A DNA stretch of 6,037 nucleotides from an uncultured Ignavibacteria bacterium (GTDB lineage Bacteria > Bacteroidota > Ignavibacteria > Kapaibacteriales > UBA2268), in contig CAIWET010000619.1 in assembly GCA_903911805.1 (NCBI GenBank), forward strand, positions 1-6,037, read 5' to 3'. This document shows, in pieces, positions 1 to 6,037 of the stretch. Within the stretch, counting starts at the first letter, position 1, and each line of letters starts with the position of its first letter. The notes beneath the pieces are model-generated. The model was not told the DNA's origin, searched no databases, and saw nothing but the letters and a program-made list of their open reading frames with translations. Both the position numbers and the translations under genes were made by a program.

Positions 1-2
1 CT

Positions 3-1481
3 GAAGAATCAAACAACAACAATAAGCGTTCAAGACGTAAAAAAAGTTCAAATGAGAATAATATAAACCCTGAATCTTTTCTTGGGAATAAAATACCACC
101 AAATTCAGTTGATGCTGAAATGGCGCTATTAGGTTCATTGTTGATTGATAAAAATGCAATCAGCAAAGCAATAGAAATTATTTCTGTTGATAGTTTTTAT
201 AATGAAAAAAATAAAATTATTTATCAAACCCTGCTTTCAATGTTTGATAAAGGCTCAACTCCAGACCTTGTTACTTTAGCTGAAGAACTTATCAGAAAAG
301 AAGTTTATGATGCTATTGGTGGAACAATGTACCTTACTGAAATAAGTGAGTCCACACCAACAGCTGCCAACGTTGATAATTATGCCAGAATTATTCAGGA
401 AAAATATTTAAAAAGATGCTTGATTAATACAGCTTCTGGGATTTTGTCAGATGGATATGACGAATCTACTGATGCTTTAGAATCAATCGATAAAGCCGAA
501 GCAGCCATTTTTGATATTGGAGAAAAAAGATTTACAAGAAGCTACGTAGATATCAAAACTTTATCTAACGAAGCTATCGATATGATTGGTAAATTGATTG
601 ATCAGGATAAAACAGGAATGTCAGGTGTTCCTTCTGGTTTCACTAGAATGGATGATATGCTTGGAGGATTCCAAAAATCTGATTTAATCATTTTAGCTGC
701 ACGTCCTTCTATGGGAAAAACAGCTTACGCTCTTTCAATAGCAAGAAATGTTGCTGTTGAATATAAAGTTCCAATTGGATTCTTTTCGCTCGAAATGAGT
801 AATATGCAGTTAGTGATAAGGTTGATTTCAGGAGAAGTAAAAATAAATGCTCAATCAATCAGAACAGGAAAAATCGGACACGACGATTTGACAAAAATGG
901 TTTACAAAATGGGTAGATTAGCAGATTCTCCAATTTATATTGATGACTCCCCTACTCTTACTGTTTCTGAATTGAGAGCAAAAGCCAGAAGAATGAAAGC
1001 CGAGCATAATATTCAAATGGTGTTTGTTGATTATCTTCAGTTTGTTCATCCTCCAAAGGCAGATAGCCGTGAGCGTGAAATTTCAATTATTTCTCGTTCA
1101 TTGAAACAATTGGCAAAAGAATTAAATATTCCGGTAATGGCATTAGCACAGTTAAACCGTGCTGTGGATAGCAGAACTGACAAGCGACCACTTTTATCGG
1201 ATCTTAGAGAATCTGGCTCTATAGAGCAGGATGCGGACGTTGTGATGTTTATTTATCGCCCAGAAGTTTATAAAATCAAAACTTGGGACGATAACAATGA
1301 TCCAACCGAAAATACAGCCGAAATTATTGTTGCTAAGCAAAGAAATGGTCCTACTGGGTCATTCAGATTAGCTTATGTAAAAGATTATGCAAGATTTGAA
1401 AATCTTGATATGTATCATACAGCTCCTGAAGAATATTTAACTGATTCTGACTTTGAAAATCAGGAGGATTCGAATTTCTAA
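3..1481 (+). CDS. dnaB: Replicative DNA helicase DnaB (5' partial)
   Basis: This is the hexameric ATP-driven helicase that unwinds DNA at the replication fork and recruits primase. The frame is open from the left edge, so the true start lies outside the window; 492 residues are visible (numbering from position 3). The ATG at 120 is internal, because the conserved PPNSVDAEMALLGSLLID segment of the DnaB N-terminal domain spans it. A basic Asn/Ser/Lys/Arg-rich tail (residues 1-20) comes before the N-terminal helical domain (about 31-140), a linker helix region, and the RecA-like C-terminal domain (about 205-470). Seen motifs: Walker A ARPSMGKT (233-240), the FFSLEMS segment (260-266), Walker B VFVDYLQF (340-347), the AQLNRAVDSR and SDLRESGSIEQDAD segments, and KQRNGPTG (445-452), which carries the expected arginine finger. 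No intein interrupts the motifs. Its stop shares a base with the next gene's start, so the two are probably co-transcribed. Identification is firm; only the N-terminus is unknown. Confidence 0.97.
   Translation, partial: EESNNNNKRSRRKKSSNENNINPESFLGNKIPPNSVDAEMALLGSLLIDKNAISKAIEIISVDSFYNEKNKIIYQTLLSMFDKGSTPDLVTLAEELIRKEVYDAIGGTMYLTEISESTPTAANVDNYARIIQEKYLKRCLINTASGILSDGYDESTDALESIDKAEAAIFDIGEKRFTRSYVDIKTLSNEAIDMIGKLIDQDKTGMSGVPSGFTRMDDMLGGFQKSDLIILAARPSMGKTAYALSIARNVAVEYKVPIGFFSLEMSNMQLVIRLISGEVKINAQSIRTGKIGHDDLTKMVYKMGRLADSPIYIDDSPTLTVSELRAKARRMKAEHNIQMVFVDYLQFVHPPKADSREREISIISRSLKQLAKELNIPVMALAQLNRAVDSRTDKRPLLSDLRESGSIEQDADVVMFIYRPEVYKIKTWDDNNDPTENTAEIIVAKQRNGPTGSFRLAYVKDYARFENLDMYHTAPEEYLTDSDFENQEDSNF
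1462..1467 (+). promoter_or_regulatory. Shine-Dalgarno site for the LolC/E-like permease gene
   Basis: A perfect AGGAGG lies within the last codons of dnaB (Gln-Glu-Asp), 13 bases before the ATG at 1481. That spacing is longer than the usual 5-9. The ATG is the first possible start after an in-frame TGA at 1454-1456, so this site supports the chosen start. The stop and start overlap (TAATG), so terminating ribosomes could also reinitiate here. Confidence 0.6.
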
Positions 1482-2707
1482 TGAGTGCTTCATTTATTAG
1501 TTTCATATCGAAAAAATTGTCAATTCCAGTAGAAAGGAAATTATTTCATAAATTTTCTACTTGGGTTGGGGTTATAAGCGTTGCCTTGGGGAGTTTAGCT
1601 ATTTTAGTTTCACTTGCAGTTTTGGGTGGATTCGAAAAAATGTTAAACGAAAATGCAGTGAAATTCACTTCTCACATTAAAATTAAGGGGTTTGGATTAA
1701 GAGCAATACCAGATTTTGAAGAAAAAATTAAAGTATTAAAAAGTAATTTACCAGAAATTTCTAATGCATATCCAATTTTGGAACGAGAGAGTTTAATTAG
1801 CTCTAAAGAATTTGTTGATGGAATAATTTTAGAGGGCGTAAATGATTCATTCAAAAGTCAGGTAAAAAATAATATCATTAAAGGTGAATTTTCATTTTCG
1901 GATAAAAATTCCAAAGAAATAATAATTGGCAAAAAGTTAGCCGACAAATTGAACGTCGATTTGGGTGGCGAAGTAATCATTTATACTATAAAAGATTATT
2001 CTAAAAAAGATTTTTCATTCCCTGAAGTTAATAAATTTAAAGTTAAAGCTATTTATGAAACTGGAATGGCTCAATATGATGATTTAATTGTATATGTGCC
2101 TTATGCAACAGCTGGAGCAATTTTAAAATTGCCTGAAAATTATGCAACTTCTATTGAAATTATTTTAAATGATGTTTCAAAAGTAAGGTCAATTCAGGAT
2201 AAAATTGAAACTTTGATTGATTATCCTTATAATTTCACTTCAAATTTTTACGAACTTCATTCTTCAATCTTTGCCTGGATAGAAATTCAAAAAGAACCTA
2301 TTCCTTTAGTACTTGGATTAATTAGCATCGTAGCAATTTTCAATATAATAACAATTTTATTGATTACAATTGTCGAAAAAACTAAATCTATTGCAATTTT
2401 AAGAACATTAGGATTAGGAAGGCGCTCAATTTTACAAATATTTATGATGCAAGGTTTAAAAATCGGATTAAAAGGAGTAATAATTGGAAGCTCAATTGCA
2501 ATTACTTTTTCGATATTGCAATTAAACTTTAAATTAATTAAATTACAAGGTTCTATCTATTTTTTAGATTCAGTACCAATTGAAATTAATTGGTTGCATT
2601 ATTTATTAGTTTTTATTTTTACTTTAACAATTACGATAATAGCAACTATCACACCAGCATTAATCGCATTGAGAATAAAGCCCGCTCAGGCATTGAGATT
2701 TAAATAA
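1481..2707 (+). CDS. ABC transporter permease, LolC/LolE (FtsX/MacB) family
   Basis: This 408-residue inner-membrane permease matches the layout of LolC/LolE, which with the ATPase LolD release lipoproteins from the inner membrane for transfer to the outer membrane. Visible topology: a cytoplasmic N-terminus, TM1 about 29-50, a large periplasmic MacB-type core domain about 51-270, TM2 about 275-298, a cytoplasmic coupling segment EKTKSIAILRTLGLGRRSI (299-317), TM3 about 327-347, TM4 about 371-395, and the family ending PALIALRIKPAQALRFK. The periplasmic part carries the typical IIKGEF...IIIGKKLADKL...GGEVIIY pattern. FtsX proper is shorter (about 300 residues) and MacB carries a fused ATPase, so LolC/E-like is the best fit. 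No ATPase or second permease is in the window, so it may work as a homodimer or pair with genes elsewhere; the substrate is inferred, not shown. It lies directly behind dnaB in a TAATG junction, and its 3' end overlaps rimO by 8 bp. Confidence 0.88.
   Translation: MSASFISFISKKLSIPVERKLFHKFSTWVGVISVALGSLAILVSLAVLGGFEKMLNENAVKFTSHIKIKGFGLRAIPDFEEKIKVLKSNLPEISNAYPILERESLISSKEFVDGIILEGVNDSFKSQVKNNIIKGEFSFSDKNSKEIIIGKKLADKLNVDLGGEVIIYTIKDYSKKDFSFPEVNKFKVKAIYETGMAQYDDLIVYVPYATAGAILKLPENYATSIEIILNDVSKVRSIQDKIETLIDYPYNFTSNFYELHSSIFAWIEIQKEPIPLVLGLISIVAIFNIITILLITIVEKTKSIAILRTLGLGRRSILQIFMMQGLKIGLKGVIIGSSIAITFSILQLNFKLIKLQGSIYFLDSVPIEINWLHYLLVFIFTLTITIIATITPALIALRIKPAQALRFK
2700..2707. other. Convergent 3' overlap of permease gene and rimO
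   Basis: The last eight bases (TTAAATAA) of the plus-strand permease gene also contain the minus-strand stop of rimO. The plus stop is TAA at 2705-2707 and the minus stop is TAA at 2702-2700. No GC-rich hairpin with a U-tract is visible on either side, so each transcript must end inside the opposing gene or by a factor-dependent mechanism. Confidence 0.85.
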
Positions 2708-3992
2708 TTTCGCCAAATAGGTCATATTCTTCAGCATCTGTAATTCTAACTTTTACAAAATCTCCTGTTTTATAATTCTTTTCTGAATTGAACATTACAT
2801 AATTATCAACTTCTGGTGCATCAAATTCTGATCGACAAATAAACTCATTTTCATTTTTGGAATCAACTAAAACTCTATAAATATTTCCTATTTTTTCCTG
2901 ATTTTTCTTTAAAGAAATTCCTTGTTGAAGAAGCATCAATTCTTCACGTCTTTGGTCTTTTTTCTTTTGAGTAATATTATCTTTGTAAATGTATGCTGGA
3001 GTATTATCCTCGTGGGAATATGTGAATACGCCAATTCTATCTAATTGAGCTAATTGAATAAAACTTTTCAATTCTTCAAAATCTTCATTTGTTTCACCAG
3101 GAAAACCAACAATAAATCCAGATCTGATTGTAATATCTTTTACTTTAGATCTCATCGTATTTATTAGCTCCAAAGTTTTTTCCTGAGTAATTCCTCTTCT
3201 CATTTTTTTAAGCATTCCGTTCGAGCCGTGCTGCAGTGGTATATCCACATATTTGCAGACATTGTCTCTTTCGTTCATCAAGTCAAGTAATCCGTGCTGA
3301 TAAGTTGTAGGGTATGCATAAAGTACCCTAAGCCACTCAATTCCAGATTCAGATGAAATTTTATCAACAAGTTCAACTATTCTTCTTTGATTATATAAAT
3401 CCTGCCCATAATTTGTAGAATCCTGGGCTATTATATTAATCTCTTTAATTCCTTTATCAACTAATTTTTTAGCTTCGTCAACCAAATCTTCAAATTTTCT
3501 TGAATGGTGTTTTCCGCGAATCAAAGGTATTGCACAAAAAGCACATTCGTGATCACAACCCTCGGAAATCTTCAAATAAGCATAATGCTTGGGAGTTAGA
3601 ATTTCTCTTTCGTAATTCCAAAAATATTCATCGGTTTTCTTGAGTGAACGAATAATGTCCTGTCCAGCATTAAGTCCAAAAATATTATCTACTCCCGGCA
3701 ATTGACCAATCAAGTCATTACCATAACGCTCTGAGAAACATCCAGAAACTATTACTTTTTTTAATTTGCCTTGTTCTTTTAAATTAAGAGCCTGATAAAT
3801 TACTCCAACGCTTTCTTGCTTTGCTGAATTTATAAATCCACAGGTATTTATAATTGCAGCGTCAGCTTTATTTATATCTTCTTCGTATCCAATATTATTG
3901 GCTTTAAGTAATCCAAGAATCGACTCTGAATCAACCAAATTTTTGGCACATCCTAATGTAAGAATAGCCACTTTTTTTATATCTTTGCTCAT
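2700..3992 (-). CDS. rimO: Ribosomal protein S12 methylthiotransferase RimO
   Basis: RimO is a cytoplasmic radical-SAM enzyme that adds a methylthio group to the beta carbon of a conserved aspartate of ribosomal protein S12. At 430 residues it has the full family length and order. The N-terminal UPF0004/MTTase domain has its three cluster cysteines: Cys15 in LGCAKNLVDSE, Cys51 in NTCGFI and Cys85 in SGCFSERY. The radical-SAM domain has Cys146, Cys150 and Cys153 in EGCDHECAFCAIPLIRGKHH, followed by AQDST (189-193), DIPLQHGSNGMLKKMRRG (250-267) and GFPGET (296-301). A C-terminal TRAM domain spans about 364-430. The LGCAKNLVDSE and CAIPxxRG wording separates RimO from its tRNA-modifying relatives MiaB and MtaB. 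The ATG overlaps the stop of the upstream OmpA-like gene as ATGA; only an A-rich stretch, with no SD, precedes it, so translation is probably coupled. All catalytic cysteines are present, so the gene appears intact. Confidence 0.97.
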   Translation of the reverse strand: MSKDIKKVAILTLGCAKNLVDSESILGLLKANNIGYEEDINKADAAIINTCGFINSAKQESVGVIYQALNLKEQGKLKKVIVSGCFSERYGNDLIGQLPGVDNIFGLNAGQDIIRSLKKTDEYFWNYEREILTPKHYAYLKISEGCDHECAFCAIPLIRGKHHSRKFEDLVDEAKKLVDKGIKEINIIAQDSTNYGQDLYNQRRIVELVDKISSESGIEWLRVLYAYPTTYQHGLLDLMNERDNVCKYVDIPLQHGSNGMLKKMRRGITQEKTLELINTMRSKVKDITIRSGFIVGFPGETNEDFEELKSFIQLAQLDRIGVFTYSHEDNTPAYIYKDNITQKKKDQRREELMLLQQGISLKKNQEKIGNIYRVLVDSKNENEFICRSEFDAPEVDNYVMFNSEKNYKTGDFVKVRITDAEEYDLFGEII

Positions 3993-5938
3993 TTTTCTAT
4001 TTTTTCGTCAAATATTTTGGGTAAAATTTCTATTACTGCATTTCTATTGTAAAATCTTCCTTCAGGAGTACTATTATCAAAATATGAATGCATATAATAT
4101 TCGCCAAAACCCAATGGTATAATTTGAGCTTTGGAATTAGGAATCATTGTATTTATTAGTGATTTTATTGCACTAGATCTATTCATCGACATTTTTGTGT
4201 TATTCTTTTCTTCGCCAATGTCATCGGTATGAGAGTGAATAAAAACAGTTTTATCATTTCTGATATTTGGATTTATCATTTTATTTATCATTTGATAGTA
4301 ATCATCAACATTACTATTTGAGCCATAATTGAATAATAGAGAATATTTTACAACTCTTTTATCATCTGGCATCATTACTTTTTTAAGATTAATGTCTTTT
4401 GATTGAGAAAATGAAGACTTGTCTTTATTGAAAAAATTCACCTGAACATTAAAATCAGATTCATTTATACCTCTCATAATTTTTGATGGGTCAATTCTAA
4501 TATAATTATCCTCAAAAGGTCCAAATGCCTGAGTTCTTTGCAAATTATTAAAACTAACAGACCAATTTTTTACTCCTGCCGCATCGTCAATAATAAATTC
4601 GAGATCATTGTCTAATTGCGATTCAGAAATATAATCCAATTTTATTGGTTCATAAAGAACTATATCATTAAATATAAACTCAACTCTTTTGTTTTCTGCA
4701 TCTAATCTTGCTTTATCAGCAGCTGAAGCATTTTGACTTGCCGATGGATTTCTAGGGAGATTTCTTCCTTCTGTTGAAATTAATCCTGGTTTAATATTGA
4801 AAACTTCAACTAAATATGTTTTGATTTTTTCAGCTATTTCCTTTCCTTTATTAGTAAATGGGTCAGAGCCGATAAGCATCAATGAAACATTTGGATTTTT
4901 TTTCATCCTGTCAGCATAAATATTAAGAATATTATAATATGCTTTGAATTGATCAAAATGATATTCTTTATTATTAATTTTTGTATTTGATTTATCTAAA
5001 AATGTTTTTTCGTCGAATATTTTAGCAATTTCATTATTTATTAAATTATATCTTGCAGGTATTTCATCAGAATTTCTATCAAAAAACACGTGTGGAATGA
5101 TTGGGAAGTATTCCTCAACTCTTCTTATTTTAAAATTTCCACCACTTCCCTGACTAACTTCAAAATCTTTCTTTTCTTCGTTAGTCTCATTTACTAAAAT
5201 TGTCTCTTTAGAGTAATTTGGAAAATCATAAGCGATTTTAGCACCGAGTCTAATTGTAGTTGTACTCCAAATATCATTTATAGAATTTTGACCTGTATTT
5301 TGATAAGTTGCTTCTCTTTGATTGAAAATCCAGCTCAACTCAGCAAATGGAGCAATAATTAGATTGCTTTTATCCGCATAAGTTTTAAGAATAAAATCAT
5401 AAGAAGTTCCTGCAGTTAGTCCGAAAACAAATGAATTCATTCCAGAAATCTGACTCTTATTTGTTGAATATATTTCATTAATATTTGGATTGTATGAGCT
5501 CTCGGTTTGCAATGCAAATAAGAATTGAAATCCACCATAAAATGATAATTTGTTGTCAGGTGGATAATAATATTTAATTATTGGCTCTATATTCAAATAT
5601 GACAAACTTAGGTCAAATTGCGAAGTAATATCGCCTTTTTTATCTTCAACTTTGCCACTTCTGTCGTCATAAGATAATCTTAATTCTGTTCCCCACCAAC
5701 TTCCAGATTTATATTCATAAAATATACTTCCATAAGGTCCAACTCCAGAGCCATCAAAATAAACCATTGGTACAAAATCAAAACCAGATGGTGATAGATC
5801 TTGATATCCCAATGAATTTAGATTGTAATTCAAACCTAAATTAGCTCCAATACCCCAACTATCTAGTATTTTTTGTGAAAATACGTCATTTATTGTAACG
5901 AACAGAACAAAGATAACTACTAAATATTTAAATTTCAT
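3989..5938 (-). CDS. Outer-membrane barrel protein with two OmpA-type domains
   Basis: This is a 649-residue secreted protein, probably anchored in the outer membrane and contacting peptidoglycan. A signal peptide is clear: MKFK, a hydrophobic core to about residue 16, and likely cleavage after VFS (21), before Gln22. Residues about 23-240 alternate polar and aromatic/hydrophobic strands (GIGANLGLNYNL, TELRLSYDD, FYGGFQFLFAL, TIRLGAKIAYDF), typical of an eight-strand porin-like barrel. Residues about 278-424 form a first, divergent OmpA-like domain starting at IPHVFFDRNSDEIPARY and ending at AENKRVEFIF. Residues about 428-525 are a beta-rich spacer, possibly Ig-like. Residues about 528-640 form a canonical OmpA C-terminal domain with HTDDIG (570-575), Arg587 in MSMNRSSA, GFGE and TPEGRFYNRNAVIEI. 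Asp572 and Arg587 keep the 15-residue spacing of the diaminopimelate-binding Asp/Arg pair of E. coli OmpA. The ATG is the first after an in-frame TAA at 5956-5954. Its stop overlaps rimO. No specific function can be assigned beyond envelope anchoring. Confidence 0.85.
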   Translation of the reverse strand: MKFKYLVVIFVLFVTINDVFSQKILDSWGIGANLGLNYNLNSLGYQDLSPSGFDFVPMVYFDGSGVGPYGSIFYEYKSGSWWGTELRLSYDDRSGKVEDKKGDITSQFDLSLSYLNIEPIIKYYYPPDNKLSFYGGFQFLFALQTESSYNPNINEIYSTNKSQISGMNSFVFGLTAGTSYDFILKTYADKSNLIIAPFAELSWIFNQREATYQNTGQNSINDIWSTTTIRLGAKIAYDFPNYSKETILVNETNEEKKDFEVSQGSGGNFKIRRVEEYFPIIPHVFFDRNSDEIPARYNLINNEIAKIFDEKTFLDKSNTKINNKEYHFDQFKAYYNILNIYADRMKKNPNVSLMLIGSDPFTNKGKEIAEKIKTYLVEVFNIKPGLISTEGRNLPRNPSASQNASAADKARLDAENKRVEFIFNDIVLYEPIKLDYISESQLDNDLEFIIDDAAGVKNWSVSFNNLQRTQAFGPFEDNYIRIDPSKIMRGINESDFNVQVNFFNKDKSSFSQSKDINLKKVMMPDDKRVVKYSLLFNYGSNSNVDDYYQMINKMINPNIRNDKTVFIHSHTDDIGEEKNNTKMSMNRSSAIKSLINTMIPNSKAQIIPLGFGEYYMHSYFDNSTPEGRFYNRNAVIEILPKIFDEKIEK

Positions 5939-5943
5939 TATAA

Positions 5944-5947
5944 CCCC
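5944..5947 (-). promoter_or_regulatory. Possible ribosome binding site of the OmpA-like gene
   Basis: On the minus strand a GGGG run sits five bases before the ATG (GGGGTTATAATG). The match to the anti-SD is weak, but the spacing is right and this is the only purine run close to the start. Confidence 0.3.
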
Positions 5948-5968
5948 AATTGTTTAACGAACGACAGA

Positions 5969-5978
5969 GAAACGTTTC
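5969..5978. repeat. Perfect 10-bp palindrome GAAACGTTTC
   Basis: GAAACGTTTC is identical on both strands and lies about 31 bp upstream of the OmpA-like start codon. Its core ACGTTT recurs at 6024-6029. A dimeric regulator could use such a site, but a 10-bp palindrome alone is weak evidence of an operator. Confidence 0.35.
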
Positions 5979-5984
5979 ATAAGA

Positions 5985-6018
5985 GGGTGGACGGGAAGGT
6001 AGGTGAGGGGAACACGGG
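5985..6018 (+). other. G-tract cluster (possible G-quadruplex)
   Basis: The plus strand has four runs of three or more G at 5985-5987, 5993-5995, 6007-6010 and 6016-6018, with extra GG pairs between them. The loops are 5, 11 and 5 bases, so it is a relaxed rather than strict quadruplex motif. It would sit on the template strand for the OmpA-like gene. It stands out because G-runs of this kind are absent elsewhere in this AT-rich window. Confidence 0.35.
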
Positions 6019-6037
6019 CGCAGACGTTTACTTGAAC

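Larger units (their letters stand above)
5939..6037. other. Non-coding 5' region of the OmpA-like gene, truncated by the window edge
   Basis: This 99-base stretch is the only sizeable non-coding DNA in the window. Near the gene it is AT-rich, like the rest. From about 5981 to 6025 it changes to about 64% G+C with a strong G-over-C bias on the plus strand. No convincing sigma-70 promoter (TTGACA/TATAAT) or Bacteroidota-type promoter (TTTG/TAnnTTTG) is visible at proper spacing. The promoter may lie beyond the edge or be of another type. No tRNA or recognised RNA could be fitted. Confidence 0.5.

Noticed and set aside
120..122. ATG at 120 as the dnaB start
   Set aside because: The frame is open back to the left edge and the upstream residues (PPNSVDAE) belong to the conserved DnaB N-terminal domain, so this Met is internal.
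1672..1854. 60-codon minus-strand ORF
   Set aside because: It lies wholly inside the permease gene, shows no recognisable domain, and is the antisense shadow of a conserved periplasmic region.
2680..2700. Short inverted repeat (CTCA...TGAG) as a terminator
   Set aside because: The stem is only four base pairs, lies inside the permease coding sequence, and is not followed by a proper T-tract.
3898..4122. 74-codon plus-strand ORF
   Set aside because: It is antisense to the 5' end of rimO and the 3' end of the OmpA-like gene, both clearly coding; its protein is low-complexity with no family resemblance.
5985..6037. tRNA or other known RNA at the right edge
   Set aside because: The minus strand begins GTTCAAGT, like a T-loop, but the following bases do not form a T-arm or acceptor stem, and no CCA or other arm is present.
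1..6037. Mobile element, CRISPR array, intein or defence system
   Set aside because: No transposase, integrase, spaced repeats, attachment-site pair or intein blocks were seen; DnaB motifs are contiguous and all four genes look like ordinary chromosomal ones.

Overview
The window is AT-rich (roughly one-third G+C by eye) and densely coded. It holds four protein genes in two convergent pairs. The gene content suggests a Gram-negative bacterium of the FCB group (Bacteroidota, Ignavibacteriota or Kapabacteria-like). The reasons are a DnaB with a basic, Asn-rich N-terminal tail, a LolC/E-type permease, and a large outer-membrane barrel protein with two OmpA-type domains around a beta-rich spacer. 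This placement is inference from protein style; no rRNA or tRNA is present to settle it.

Plus strand, positions 1-2707: the 3' part of dnaB (replicative helicase, beginning before the window) runs directly into a four-TM ABC-transporter permease of the LolC/LolE type. The two share one base in a TAATG junction, and an AGGAGG Shine-Dalgarno sequence lies inside the end of dnaB, so they probably share an mRNA. Minus strand, positions 5938-2700: a 649-residue secreted barrel/OmpA-like protein is followed by rimO (ribosomal protein S12 methylthiotransferase). They overlap by four bases (ATGA), which suggests translational coupling. The two pairs meet tail to tail with an 8-bp overlap of their 3' ends, leaving no room for an intergenic terminator.

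The only non-coding stretch is 5939-6037, upstream of the OmpA-like gene. It contains an SD-like GGGG, a perfect 10-bp palindrome, an 8-codon upstream ORF, and then an abrupt G-rich, GC-rich block unlike the rest of the window. That block may be regulatory, part of an unseen structured RNA, or a contig-edge artefact.

Functionally the window mixes housekeeping (replication fork helicase, ribosome modification) with cell-envelope biogenesis (lipoprotein-export-type permease, outer-membrane/peptidoglycan linker). I see no mobile element, CRISPR, defence island or clearly new system. The most unusual items are the architecture of the OmpA-like protein and the compositionally odd right end.
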